DNA from: Prevotellaceae bacterium MN60
Lineage (GTDB): Bacteria > Bacteroidota > Bacteroidia > Bacteroidales > Bacteroidaceae
Direction: 5' to 3'
Length of the DNA: 64,000 bases
Assembly: GCA_900199555.1 (NCBI GenBank)
Contig: FZQZ01000004.1
Span: forward strand, 153,973-217,972
In this document: positions 30,995 through 39,729 of the stretch, in pieces
Position numbering within the stretch: the stretch's first letter is position 1
Layout of the letters: every line of letters begins with the position of its first letter
The notes under the pieces: model-generated
The model's input: the letters and a program-made list of their open reading frames with translations, nothing else
The model's database searches: none
What the model was told of the DNA's origin: nothing
Translations under genes and position numbers: made by a program

Positions 30995-31068
30995 TGTCGA
31001 CACTTGGACTCGAACCAAGGACCCCCACCATGTCAAGGTGATACTCTAACCAGCTGAGCTATGCCGAC
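30995..31068 (-). tRNA. tRNA-Val (anticodon GAC)
   Basis: 74 nt on the minus strand. The acceptor is GTCGGCA/TGTCGAC with discriminator A, the D stem GCTC/GAGT, the anticodon stem TCACC/GGTGG with loop TTGACAT (anticodon GAC), and the T arm CTTGG-TTCGAGT-CCAAG. Confidence 0.95.
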
Positions 31069-31108
31069 AAATAGGCTCTGCATCTGCATGCCTGCGCAAA
31101 AGCGGACG

Positions 31109-31116
31109 CAAAGGTA
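31109..31116 (-). promoter_or_regulatory. -7 box of tRNA-Val
   Basis: Minus-strand TACCTTTG, 41 bp upstream of the tRNA 5' end. Confidence 0.7.
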
Positions 31117-31221
31117 CTTAATATTTCAATAATAAAAGAATAATTAAATAAAAAAATAAAAATTACGACCAATAAATTATAAAAAAGGAGGACTTTCGCC
31201 ATAATACCGAAATATAATCAG

Positions 31222-31229
31222 TATCTTTG
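31222..31229 (+). promoter_or_regulatory. -7 box of the TPR lipoprotein gene
   Basis: TATCTTTG, 38 bp before the ATG at 31267. Confidence 0.6.
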
Positions 31230-31266
31230 CATTGTTCAATAATGGATAAATACTATTAATGTGAAT

Positions 31267-32952
31267 ATGAAAACAAAGAAGATTTTAATGCTGTCGGCTG
31301 TGGCTGTTGCTACACTGACATCGTGCTCAAGTAAGTTGGGCCAACTCTCTAGTGACTATTTTAAGGTGAACCCCAACCCACTGGTAGCTGATGCTGGTCA
31401 GGTGGATGCCACTATCAATGGCGTGTTCCCAGAGAAATACATGAAGAAGAAGGCTGTAGTTACAGTAACTCCCGAACTGCGCTTTATGAAGAATGGCGTT
31501 CAGGAGTCTGTAAAGGGACGTTCTGCTACCTTCCAGGGTGAGAAGGTACTGGGCAACGAACAGACCATTAGTTATAAGTTAGGTGGACACTACACCATGA
31601 AGACTAGCTATCCTTACGAGGAGGCTATGCAGAAGAGTGAGCTCTACCTTACTTTCGATGCTAAGGTAGGTAAGAAGGTTGTTAGTGTTCCTGAGGTAAA
31701 GGTTGCCGATGGCGTTATTGCTACCAGCGAACTGTATCATCGTACACTGACTTCTGCACAGCCCAGTCAGGCTGCAGATGCTTTCCAGCGTGTTGTTGAG
31801 CAGAAGCAGGAAGCTAACATTAAGTTCCTCATTCAGCAGGCAGAGCTGCGCAAGAGCGAGCTGAAGAATAACTCTGTGAAGGAGTTTGTTGACCTGCTGA
31901 AGCGTATCAGCACCGATCGTGAGAACCTGAATCTCTCTAGCGTAGAGGTTTCTGCTTATGCTTCTCCTGATGGTGGTTTTGCTCTGAACGAGAAGCTGGC
32001 TAACAAGCGTCAGCAGAATACTGAGGGCTATGTTAAGAAGCAGATGAAGCAGGCTAAGATGGATGCTGATGTTGAGGCTAACTACACTGCTCAGGACTGG
32101 GAAGGTTTCCAGGAACTGGTACAGGCTAGCAACATCCAGGATAAGGATGTTATCCTGCGCGTACTTTCTATGTATAAGGATCCTCAGGAGCGTGAGCAGC
32201 AGATTAAGAACATGAGCCACGGCTTCAAAGAGCTGGCTGATGGTATTCTGCCCGAACTGCGTCGTGCTCGTCTGACTATCAACTACGAGACTATCGGTCG
32301 TGACGACGATCAGATTTTTGCTCAGTACAAGAGCGATGCTACTCAGCTGAGCCTGGAAGAGCTGCTCTATGCTGCTTCTATCGCAGAGACTCCCGCTGAG
32401 CAGGAGGATATCTTGAAGACTACTACTCGTCAGTATCCTAACGATGCTCGTGCATTCAATAACCTCGCTGCTTTGGCTTATAGCAAGGGCAACTATGAGG
32501 AGGCACAGAACTATCTGAATCAGGCTGCTGCCGCTGGTACTTGCGCTGAGACAAAGGCAAACCTCGGTCTGCTGGCTTTGCAGCGTGGTGATGTAAAGGC
32601 TGCTGAGAACTATATTGGTCAGGCTGGTAACGCAAAGGGCTTGGCAGAGATTCTGGGTAACCTGCACTTGGCACAGGGCAACTACACACTGGCTGAGCAG
32701 GACTTCAGTGGTGTAAACTCTAACAGTGCTGCACTGGCTCAGATTCTGAACAAGAACTATGCTAAGGCTGCTCAGACTCTGAAGAACGTAGAGAAGGCTG
32801 ACGGTATGACCGACTATCTGCAGGCTATCCTTAATGCTCGTCAGGGCAACAACGACGCTGCAGCTAGCTTCCTACGCTCTGCTCTCCAGAAGGATGCTTC
32901 TCTGAAGGAGTATGCAGCTAACGACTTGGAACTGAAAGACGTAGTGAAATAA
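31267..32952 (+). CDS. Tetratricopeptide-repeat lipoprotein
   Basis: A 561-residue envelope lipoprotein. ATG 31267 gives a clean lipoprotein signal (MKTKKILMLSAVAVATLTSC); a GTG six bases earlier is possible. After a beta-rich N-terminal region (about 20-165) comes an OmpA-like segment (VEVSAYASPDGGFALNEKLA, about 225-245). TPR-like helices follow (about 390-545: DARAFNNLAALAYSKGNYEE and related repeats). The OmpA-like part may touch peptidoglycan, and the TPR part likely binds partners. The codons are strongly biased to frequent Ala/Lys/Leu codons, suggesting high expression. The role is unknown. Confidence 0.82.
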   Translation: MKTKKILMLSAVAVATLTSCSSKLGQLSSDYFKVNPNPLVADAGQVDATINGVFPEKYMKKKAVVTVTPELRFMKNGVQESVKGRSATFQGEKVLGNEQTISYKLGGHYTMKTSYPYEEAMQKSELYLTFDAKVGKKVVSVPEVKVADGVIATSELYHRTLTSAQPSQAADAFQRVVEQKQEANIKFLIQQAELRKSELKNNSVKEFVDLLKRISTDRENLNLSSVEVSAYASPDGGFALNEKLANKRQQNTEGYVKKQMKQAKMDADVEANYTAQDWEGFQELVQASNIQDKDVILRVLSMYKDPQEREQQIKNMSHGFKELADGILPELRRARLTINYETIGRDDDQIFAQYKSDATQLSLEELLYAASIAETPAEQEDILKTTTRQYPNDARAFNNLAALAYSKGNYEEAQNYLNQAAAAGTCAETKANLGLLALQRGDVKAAENYIGQAGNAKGLAEILGNLHLAQGNYTLAEQDFSGVNSNSAALAQILNKNYAKAAQTLKNVEKADGMTDYLQAILNARQGNNDAAASFLRSALQKDASLKEYAANDLELKDVVK

Positions 32953-32956
32953 AAAA

Positions 32957-33000
32957 AGTAAGATAGTAGAAAGGTAATAAGGTAAAAAAGTAAAGAGATG
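32957..33000. repeat. GTAAAAAAG/GTAGAAAGG short-period repeat upstream of the DUF4369-like gene
   Basis: AAAGTAAGATAGTAGAAAGG then TAATAAGGTAAAAAAGTAAA at steps of about 8 bp between two lipoprotein genes. The reverse complement of the same words reappears about 50 bp later inside the next coding region. Confidence 0.7.
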
Positions 33001-34065
33001 AGTATGAAAATGAGAAAATACACTCAAGTGGTAAAGAGATTCTCGCCTTTTTACCTTCTTACCTTATTGCCTTTCTACCTTTTTACCTCTTTGCTGTTAT
33101 TCTCTTCATGTGGTACGAATAACGGAAAATTCCGACTGGAAGGTCGCCTGCGTAACTTTAACAATGGCGAATTCTGGATTTATAGTCCAGACGGAGATAT
33201 GCTGGGCATTGATACCATCAAGGTTCGGGATGGTCGTTTCTCTTATGAAAGGGAGATTGACGAGCCTATGATGATGATAGTGGAATTTCCCAACTATTCC
33301 GAACAACCTATCTTTGCTGAGCCAGGGGCTAAGGTAACGATTAAGGGTGATGCCACACACATGAAGGAAATGATTATCGAGGGTACAGAGGAGAATGAGG
33401 ATATGACGATGTTACGCATGAAGCTCAACGATCTTACTCCACCTGACATCCCCGATGCCATCAGCGAATATATCAAGGGAAACCGTGATACGCGAGTGAG
33501 CATCTATCTGTTGCATCGCTACTTCGCACAGATGAATGGTGCTGATTATCGTAAAGCTCGTGTGTTGACTGATATGCTGTTGGAAAAACAACCAGATAAT
33601 CCTGGCTTGTTGCAGCTGCAACGCCAACTGAGAAATCTGGAGAACTGTGCCGTCAATACGATGCTGCCAAAGTTTACCGCAACGGATATAAAGGGCAAAC
33701 AGGTGACGGAGGCTGACCTGAAAGGAAAGGTTAGCGTAGTGACTGCGTGGGCTACATGGAGCTATCAGAGTGTGCGCATGCAGCAGCGCTTGAAACAATT
33801 TAAGAATACTTACAGAGACAAGCTTGGTGTGCTGTCTGTATGTCTTGATGGACAAGCAGATATTTGTCGACGTTATATTGCTCATGACTCGCTGAAGTGG
33901 TCAACCGTATGCGATGGTCGCATGTGGGAAACACCACTGATGCAGAAGTTTGGCTTTGGTGATATACCATCCAATCTGCTACTGGATGCAAAGGGTCGTG
34001 TGGTGGCTCGTAGCATGTCAGAACAAGAATTAGAGGAAAGATTAAAGAAACTAATACCGCAGTAA
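32998..34065 (+). CDS. DUF4369/thioredoxin-fold lipoprotein lacking the CxxC active site
   Basis: A 355-residue lipoprotein with lipobox LLLFSSC. Starts at 32998, 33004 and 33010 are all possible; the first is given. The N-terminal DUF4369-like beta domain (about 45-130: FRLEGRLRNFNNGEFWIYS) precedes a helical middle and a TlpA/AhpC-like thioredoxin domain (about 222-355). Where TlpA has WCGPC the sequence reads WATWSYQSVRMQ, so both redox cysteines are absent and a disulfide-exchange role is unlikely. The hydrophobic core FYLLTLLPFYLFTSLL is encoded by the short-period repeat family (33045-33093). It lies in a run with the TPR lipoprotein and AsmA-like genes. Confidence 0.75.
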   Translation: MSMKMRKYTQVVKRFSPFYLLTLLPFYLFTSLLLFSSCGTNNGKFRLEGRLRNFNNGEFWIYSPDGDMLGIDTIKVRDGRFSYEREIDEPMMMIVEFPNYSEQPIFAEPGAKVTIKGDATHMKEMIIEGTEENEDMTMLRMKLNDLTPPDIPDAISEYIKGNRDTRVSIYLLHRYFAQMNGADYRKARVLTDMLLEKQPDNPGLLQLQRQLRNLENCAVNTMLPKFTATDIKGKQVTEADLKGKVSVVTAWATWSYQSVRMQQRLKQFKNTYRDKLGVLSVCLDGQADICRRYIAHDSLKWSTVCDGRMWETPLMQKFGFGDIPSNLLLDAKGRVVARSMSEQELEERLKKLIPQ

Positions 34066-34078
34066 GAATTATTCGCTT

Positions 34079-36208
34079 ATGAATAAGGCCGTTGTTTTAA
34101 CATTAAAAGTATTGGGCGGTCTGTTGGCTGCCATTATATTATTACTAGCTGTTGCATTTGCTGCTTTCCATACCGATGCGGTACAAAGACGATTGGTACA
34201 GAAAGCGACCGATGTTTTGAGTGATTACTTACAGACAACGGTACATATCGAAAAAGCTAATGTGAGTTTTATTGGTCAGGGCGTAAGTCTCTCAGGTGTT
34301 GAGATAGAAGACCGCCAGCATCGCAAGATGTTTCAAATGGAAGAACTGGGCGTACATCTCAGCTTGTTCCGCTTGTTACATCATGAGTTAGAAGTAACCG
34401 ATGCAAAAGTAAAGGGCATGGAGGCACGCCTTTATGAGCCAGCCTCCGACAGCGACTCTGTGGCTAACTATCAGTTTGTGATAGATGCCTTCAAGAGTAA
34501 GAAAGCTCCTAAGGACACACTCTCTGCCGATACCGTTCAGAAAAAGAAGATGGCGGTTAATATCCATACGGTCATGTTGGAGCGTATCAAGGTGAGCTAT
34601 AATGATACAACACATGCCGAGTTGGGAAGTCTGCGCTATAAGAAAGATAAGGATGGCTATCAGCGTGCAGAACTGCGTGATTTAACATCGACCTTTGTAC
34701 AGAAGCTGAAGAAAGGTCCTGTGGATACGCGGTTGTGCATAGGCATACTATATGCTGATGAGAAAGAAGACAAACGCCAACTGACGATAGAGAATCTTTG
34801 TTATACCACCGATAATCATCTACCCCGCAAGAATGCTAAGAAACCTAAGCGTGGTGCTTTTGATGTGGGACATCTTGATGTGGTAGCTCAAATGCATATA
34901 GACCTCGACTCTATTGGTAAGGATACGTTGATAGCAACGATTAGCAAAGGAAAGGTGACAGATCAGGGTTCTGGGCTGGCAATCAATAATCTGCAATTGA
35001 AGGTCAACGCTAACAAGCGCACTGCTCATCTCAGTGATATCGCTATCAAGATGGCAAATACCACTTTGGATATTGCCTCTGCTGATGTTCTACTACCTAA
35101 CAAGAAAGAGGGGCGTTCGTTGGAATATAGTACATCGCAGATACGTGGTCGCGTATTATTAAAAGACATTGCGCGCCCCTTTGCTCCTGTGCTGAGTCGA
35201 TTCTCCATTCCATTGACTTTGCAAACCCGTATGAGTGGTAATGATAATGCCATGTATTTCCGCGATGTGTTTGTTGGCACTACCGACAAGAAACTTAGTA
35301 TTCGTGCCACAGGACGCATTGCTAATCTGAAAGATAAATATAAGTTGAATGTTCATTTTGATGTACACAATATGACGGCTCTTCAGGGGTCTAAAGAGCG
35401 TATCATCAACCAGTTTCCCGTCAAGAAGTTCTTGATGAAACAGTTGCATGCCTTAGGACGTATAGACTATCAGGGCCACTTCGATGTGCTATGGAAAAAG
35501 GAGCAGTTTGCAGGCCGTCTGCGTACGATGGTAGGTAATGTCAATTTCCAGTTTGCGCTTGACGAATTAAACAAGTATGTCTTTGGCACCGTGCGTACCG
35601 ACTCCTTCGAATTGGGTAAGGCAATGGATATGCCCGACTTGGGAAAGATTGCTTGTAAGGCAGATTTTAAGTTTGATATCTCTAAACCTCGTACTGCAAG
35701 GATGCGCCAACAGAAGGGCGGTAAGTTGCCTATTGGTCGTATCAGTGCCGAGGTGGCTGAGGCAAAATATAAGAAAGTGAAGGTTCGCAACCTGTTTGCT
35801 GAATTGGAGAGTGACGGTGCTGTGGCCACAGGTAACATCACTGTGAAGGGTAAGCGTATGGATGTGCTCTGCGGCTTCTCGTTTACCAATACCAACGAGA
35901 TGCGTAAGACTAAGATTAAACCAGGCATCAAATTCCACAAGATGTCTGAAGAGGATAAGGCATCACGCGATGAGCGCAAGCAGCAGAAGAAGCAGGCTCG
36001 TGAGGAACGCAAAGCGCTGAAGGCTGAAGCACGTGCAGAGAGGCAAGCCATCAAGGAGGCCGAAAAAGCCGTCAAAGCAGAAGAGAAGGCTGTTCGCAAG
36101 GCAGCCAAAGCAGAGGAAAAGGCAGCACGCAAAGCTGCAAAGGCTGAGGCTAAAGCCGCTCGTAAGGCAGCTAAAGAAGCAGAAAATTCGGCGAGCACAA
36201 CGGAATAA
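34079..36208 (+). CDS. AsmA-family inner-membrane-anchored protein with Lys/Ala-rich tail
   Basis: 709 residues. One N-terminal membrane helix (LKVLGGLLAAIILLLAVAFA) is followed by a long beta-rich periplasmic region starting LQTTVHIEKANVSFIGQGVS, typical of AsmA/TamB-like proteins that act in outer-membrane lipid or protein traffic. The last 80 residues are an unusual Lys/Ala/Glu-rich helix (repeats of RKAAKAEEKAA) that could form a long charged coiled coil. It is 13 bases downstream of the thioredoxin-fold gene. The AsmA assignment is by overall pattern, not by a strict motif. Confidence 0.7.
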   Translation: MNKAVVLTLKVLGGLLAAIILLLAVAFAAFHTDAVQRRLVQKATDVLSDYLQTTVHIEKANVSFIGQGVSLSGVEIEDRQHRKMFQMEELGVHLSLFRLLHHELEVTDAKVKGMEARLYEPASDSDSVANYQFVIDAFKSKKAPKDTLSADTVQKKKMAVNIHTVMLERIKVSYNDTTHAELGSLRYKKDKDGYQRAELRDLTSTFVQKLKKGPVDTRLCIGILYADEKEDKRQLTIENLCYTTDNHLPRKNAKKPKRGAFDVGHLDVVAQMHIDLDSIGKDTLIATISKGKVTDQGSGLAINNLQLKVNANKRTAHLSDIAIKMANTTLDIASADVLLPNKKEGRSLEYSTSQIRGRVLLKDIARPFAPVLSRFSIPLTLQTRMSGNDNAMYFRDVFVGTTDKKLSIRATGRIANLKDKYKLNVHFDVHNMTALQGSKERIINQFPVKKFLMKQLHALGRIDYQGHFDVLWKKEQFAGRLRTMVGNVNFQFALDELNKYVFGTVRTDSFELGKAMDMPDLGKIACKADFKFDISKPRTARMRQQKGGKLPIGRISAEVAEAKYKKVKVRNLFAELESDGAVATGNITVKGKRMDVLCGFSFTNTNEMRKTKIKPGIKFHKMSEEDKASRDERKQQKKQAREERKALKAEARAERQAIKEAEKAVKAEEKAVRKAAKAEEKAARKAAKAEAKAARKAAKEAENSASTTE

Positions 36209-37032
36209 ATGTTGTAACGGCATTCTAATAAAACAAAGCCGTTAATCGAATACCTTACAAAAATTTTTGCTTGAAATAAGTCTTCACCTTCACGCGTATC
36301 GTACTATCCCATAGTGGAATACGCGTGAATAGTGTTTTTCGGTGTATACGCCATGTGTGATCCTGTGCGTGGCGTATACCATTTATTCTGTGCCACGTAC
36401 AGATTTTTCTGTGGCGTATACGGAATCGTACGTGGCGTATTCGGAATCTCCGTGAATAGTGCCACTTTAGCATTGGAAAAGTGCCACTATCACATGGCAA
36501 AACAGGCTATATTGAGGTTCAAAACAGGCACTGTTCCAATGCTAAAGTGGCTCCGTTCTGACTCTACGAAAAGTTTATTTCAAAAATCATCTAACCTTCT
36601 AACCCAACAGGGCTGAAACATCTAACCCGCCTGAAACTCAATGCAGATAGGCATTTGAAGGGTGTCGGGTTAGAAGGTTAGATGTTTTTGCGAATAAACT
36701 CTTTTTCTTAAGATATTGCCGAGTTATACAGCTAACTCAGCGCTGAATATAACTGACTCAGCTCCGAGTACAGCTATCTTGAGGTGCAAGAGTAACTAAT
36801 TCGACGCTGGGTGTAGCTAACTCGGAGTTGAGTATAGCTAGTTAACGAAGAGGATTATGCGTAAATTCAAAGAGAATTATGCGTAAATACTCCTTGAATT
36901 ATGCCGTCAAACTTTTGGCGTAACAGACCTAAAAACACTATTCACGCGTAATGCTCTATGACAGATAACGTTACGCGTGAATGTGAAGACTGTTTTCTTG
37001 ATAAAATTTTCTGTAAGGTAAGGAGTACTAGA
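36209..37032. repeat. Gene-free inverted-repeat element (core 36251-37020)
   Basis: No credible gene occurs in these 820 bp. The core is bounded by imperfect terminal inverted repeats starting TACCTTACA: 36251-36302 against 37020-36968, with 42 of 53 columns matching in my hand alignment. Each end also folds on itself through TTCACGCGTA/TACGCGTGAA. Inside are an inverted pair at 36572-36608 and 36664-36700, an inverted pair around TTTAGCATTGGA/TCCAATGCTAAA (about 36467 and 36534), several GTGGCGTAT words, and a block of AGCTAACTC-type words (36730-36845). No target-site duplication is evident. Words are shared with 10414-10660 and 11890-12000. Confidence 0.75.
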
Positions 37033-38580
37033 CTAGATACCTCTTTCAGCCCAGTCTCCTCGATCCAGATTTCGATAACCGATGGCTTCGGCAATATGTT
37101 GCGACAGAACATTCTCTGAGCCTTCAAGGTCGGCAATAGTACGGGCAACCTTGAGGATGCGACTATAAGCGCGAGCACTTAGTTTCAGCTTCTCCATAGC
37201 CATGCGAAGCATGTCAAGGCTGGCAGTATCGGGCTCGGCATACTGATGAAGCATCTTCTCGGTCATCATGGCGTTGCAGTGGATGCCCTTAAAGTTTTTG
37301 AAACGCTCCTCCTGTATTTTGCGAGCACGGATGACGCGCTCTCTGATTGTTGCAGACGGTTCCCCCGGCTGCATCTGTGATAATTCAGAGAAAGGAACAG
37401 CTTGAATCTCGCAGTGGATATCGATGCGGTCGAGTAGGGGACCACTAATCTTATTCATATAGCGCTGTATCTGTCCTGGCGTGCACACGCAGTTATGCGT
37501 AGGGTCACCATAATATCCGCATGGACACGGGTTCATAGAGGCGATAAGCATGAAAGAACTGGGATACTCTACGTTGTACTTGGCTCGGCTGATGGTAATC
37601 TTGCGGTCTTCCAATGGTTGACGCAATACCTCTAAAACTGCTCTGCTTAGCTCTGGCATCTCGTCGAGAAAGAGTACTCCATTATGCGCCAAGGATATTT
37701 CACCTGGTTGCGGATTGTTGCCGCCACCAACAAGAGCTACCTGTGAGATGGTATGATGGGGCGCACGGAAAGGACGCTGAGAGATGAGGCTGGTGTCGCG
37801 ACTAATCTTACCTGCTACGCTATGTATCTGTGTGGTTTCTAAACTTTCAGCCAACGACAATGGGGGAAGAATAGAAGGCAGACGCTTGGCTAGCATAGAC
37901 TTACCGCTACCTGGAGGGCCAATCATAATCAGGTTGTGTCCGCCTGCAGCAGCTACCTCTAAAGCACGCTTCACACTCTCTTGTCCACGAACGTCGGAGA
38001 AGTCGAGTTCATACTGATTTTGTTGCTCGTAAAACTCGCGGCGTGTGTCGATGATGGTGGGCTCGTAGGTGGTAGTGCCATTGAAGAAATGGACAACATC
38101 CATTAGTGTCTCCATGCCATATACCTCAAGATTGTTGACAACAGCAGCTTCGCGGATGTTCTGTTGAGGAACAATGAGTCCCTTAAACTTCTCCTTGCGG
38201 GCGCGAATGGCGATGGGAAGTGCACCACGGATAGGCTGTAGCTTGCCATCGAGTCCTAATTCGCCTACCAGCATATATTGTTCCAGATGCTCGCTTTCAA
38301 CCTTTCCATTAGCAGCCAAAATGCCGATGGCTAATGGCAGGTCGTAGCCAGAACCTTCTTTTTTGATGTCGGCAGGAGCAAGATTGATGGTTATATCCAT
38401 AGAGGGCATTTTCAGCCCATTGTTGACGAGTGCTGCTTTGATGCGGTCGTAGCTTTCTTTGACGGCGGTGTCTGCAAGTCCTGTCAAGTGGAATTGTACA
38501 CCACGCGACATGCTTACTTCACAGGTTACGGTGTTGACATCTAGTCCGTTAACGGCAGCGCAATATGTTTTTACTAGCAT
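37033..38580 (-). CDS. yifB: YifB family Mg chelatase-like AAA ATPase
   Basis: 515 residues from ATG 38580; the longer frame to 38604 overlaps its own -7 box and is rejected. The N-terminal Lon-protease-like domain (about 1-170) contains GLADTAVKESYDRIKAAL. The AAA module has Walker A IMIGPPGSGKSMLAKR near 213 and Walker B GVLFLDEMPELSR near 291. A Cys-rich insert (PCPCGYYG, CVCTPGQ) and the C-terminal Mg-chelatase part follow. The family is linked to ComM-like branch migration during DNA uptake. Two CTAG units lie at its stop codon, and the inverted-repeat element ends 13 bases downstream. Confidence 0.95.
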   Translation of the reverse strand: MLVKTYCAAVNGLDVNTVTCEVSMSRGVQFHLTGLADTAVKESYDRIKAALVNNGLKMPSMDITINLAPADIKKEGSGYDLPLAIGILAANGKVESEHLEQYMLVGELGLDGKLQPIRGALPIAIRARKEKFKGLIVPQQNIREAAVVNNLEVYGMETLMDVVHFFNGTTTYEPTIIDTRREFYEQQNQYELDFSDVRGQESVKRALEVAAAGGHNLIMIGPPGSGKSMLAKRLPSILPPLSLAESLETTQIHSVAGKISRDTSLISQRPFRAPHHTISQVALVGGGNNPQPGEISLAHNGVLFLDEMPELSRAVLEVLRQPLEDRKITISRAKYNVEYPSSFMLIASMNPCPCGYYGDPTHNCVCTPGQIQRYMNKISGPLLDRIDIHCEIQAVPFSELSQMQPGEPSATIRERVIRARKIQEERFKNFKGIHCNAMMTEKMLHQYAEPDTASLDMLRMAMEKLKLSARAYSRILKVARTIADLEGSENVLSQHIAEAIGYRNLDRGDWAERGI

Positions 38581-38601
38581 GGTTATCTTAGAATTTGCCC
38601 G

Positions 38602-38639
38602 CAAAGGTACACAATTTTGTGCAAAAATGCGTACCTTTG
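38602..38639. promoter_or_regulatory. Back-to-back promoters for yifB (-) and the BASS transporter (+)
   Basis: Minus-strand TACCTTTG at 38609-38602 and plus-strand TACCTTTG at 38632-38639, 22 bp apart. Both predicted leaders are very short, about 15 nt for yifB and about 5 nt for the transporter. Confidence 0.75.
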
Positions 38640-38649
38640 CACAGAATTT

Positions 38650-39630
38650 ATGAATATAATTAGTTTTCTAAAGAATTGGACACTGCCAGTAGCTATTACT
38701 ATAGGAACAGTTAGTTATCTGACATTTTATTACGTACCACAACTTGATGAGCTTGGTACGGAATTGGCACCCATCTTTGATGTCATTTTCCCATTGTTTG
38801 TGTTCCTGACGCTATGGGTTACCTTCTGTAAGGTGGACTTTCACCAGATGCGCCCTCATCGTTGGCATATCGGTATATTGATAGCACAGTTGTTATTGGT
38901 GGCTGTGAATATCGGTGTGATTCTATGGATGAAGCATTTGGCGGCAGATAATCATGAACTGCCAGCTTTTGCGTCTCCACTCTTGTGGGAGGCCTTGCTA
39001 ACATGTATCATTGGTCCTGCGGCATCAGCAGCGCCTGTGGTTACGGGTAAACTAGGTGGAAACATCTCTACGATGACAACCTATGTGCTTATCTCTTCGT
39101 TGACATCGGCATTATTGATACCATTGGTGTTCCCCATGCTGGAGCAGGCCATTCAGGTGTCGTTTATAGAGGCGTTCCTTATTATACTGGAGAAGGTGAG
39201 CATCGTATTGCTACTGCCTTTGGTGTTAGGTTGGATCATGCAACACTATGTGAAAGGACTATGTGCTAAGATTGTTGCAATGCCCAACCTGAGTTTCTAC
39301 TTCTGGTCGGTCTCTTTATCTATTACGACGGGTATCACGGTAAAGAATATTGTGCATAGCGAGGCTTCACTCCTGTTGCTTCTGTTGATAGCAGGGGCTA
39401 CTTTTGTACTTTGCTTTGTACAGTTTGGAATTGGTCGTGGTATCGGTCGGAAGTTGGGCGAAGAGGTGAATGCTGGTCAGGCATTGTTTCAGAAGAATAC
39501 GGCATTGAGCATCTGGGTTGCTTATATGTATCTTCATCCTGTTGCTTCTGTTGGTGCCGGTTGCTATGTGTTGTGGCAGAACATTATCAACTCATTGGAA
39601 CTGTGGCAGTATAGAAGGAAGAAGAAGTGA
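38650..39630 (+). CDS. Bile acid:sodium symporter (BASS)-like membrane transporter
   Basis: 326 residues with about nine or ten hydrophobic helices. The start ATG 38650 lies just after the -7 box, so the open frame from 38617 is not used. Conserved-looking segments are PIFDVIFPLFVFLTLWVTF, IIGPAASAAPVVTGKLGGN (helix-breaking core motif) and LEKVSIVLLLPLVLGWIMQ, which fit the BASS/SBF superfamily. The substrate is unknown. It is convergent with tsf across a shared terminator. Confidence 0.72.
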   Translation: MNIISFLKNWTLPVAITIGTVSYLTFYYVPQLDELGTELAPIFDVIFPLFVFLTLWVTFCKVDFHQMRPHRWHIGILIAQLLLVAVNIGVILWMKHLAADNHELPAFASPLLWEALLTCIIGPAASAAPVVTGKLGGNISTMTTYVLISSLTSALLIPLVFPMLEQAIQVSFIEAFLIILEKVSIVLLLPLVLGWIMQHYVKGLCAKIVAMPNLSFYFWSVSLSITTGITVKNIVHSEASLLLLLLIAGATFVLCFVQFGIGRGIGRKLGEEVNAGQALFQKNTALSIWVAYMYLHPVASVGAGCYVLWQNIINSLELWQYRRKKK

Positions 39631-39678
39631 GGAGTGTGTTTCGAGAAGTGAGGAGTGATAATTGTGAAATGAGGATAT

Positions 39679-39714
39679 AAAAAAAGAGGATGCGTAAACA
39701 TCCTCTTTCTTTTG
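39679..39714. terminator. Bidirectional terminator between the BASS transporter and tsf
   Basis: AAAGAGGATG/CATCCTCTTT stem with CGTAAA loop, A run on one side and T-rich tract on the other. Confidence 0.85.
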
Positions 39715-39729
39715 TATGTATGGTTTTGA

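Noticed and set aside
31579..32667. 362-residue ORF antisense to the TPR lipoprotein gene
   Set aside because: Leu/Ser-rich mirror of a strongly codon-biased gene; no plausible promoter or domain.
35470..36198. 242-residue ORF antisense to the AsmA-like gene
   Set aside because: An Ala/Ser-rich shadow of the Lys/Ala-rich tail; no independent features.
36332..36616. 94-residue ORF inside the gene-free element
   Set aside because: It is a translation of the repeated GTGGCGTAT words; no start signal or domain.
36251..37020. Insertion sequence with transposase
   Set aside because: No transposase-like ORF, no recognisable DDE or HUH motif, and no target-site duplication seen.
38581..38649. Upstream starts for yifB (38604) and the BASS transporter (38617)
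   Set aside because: Both lie at or before the predicted transcription starts, so they would not be in the mRNA.
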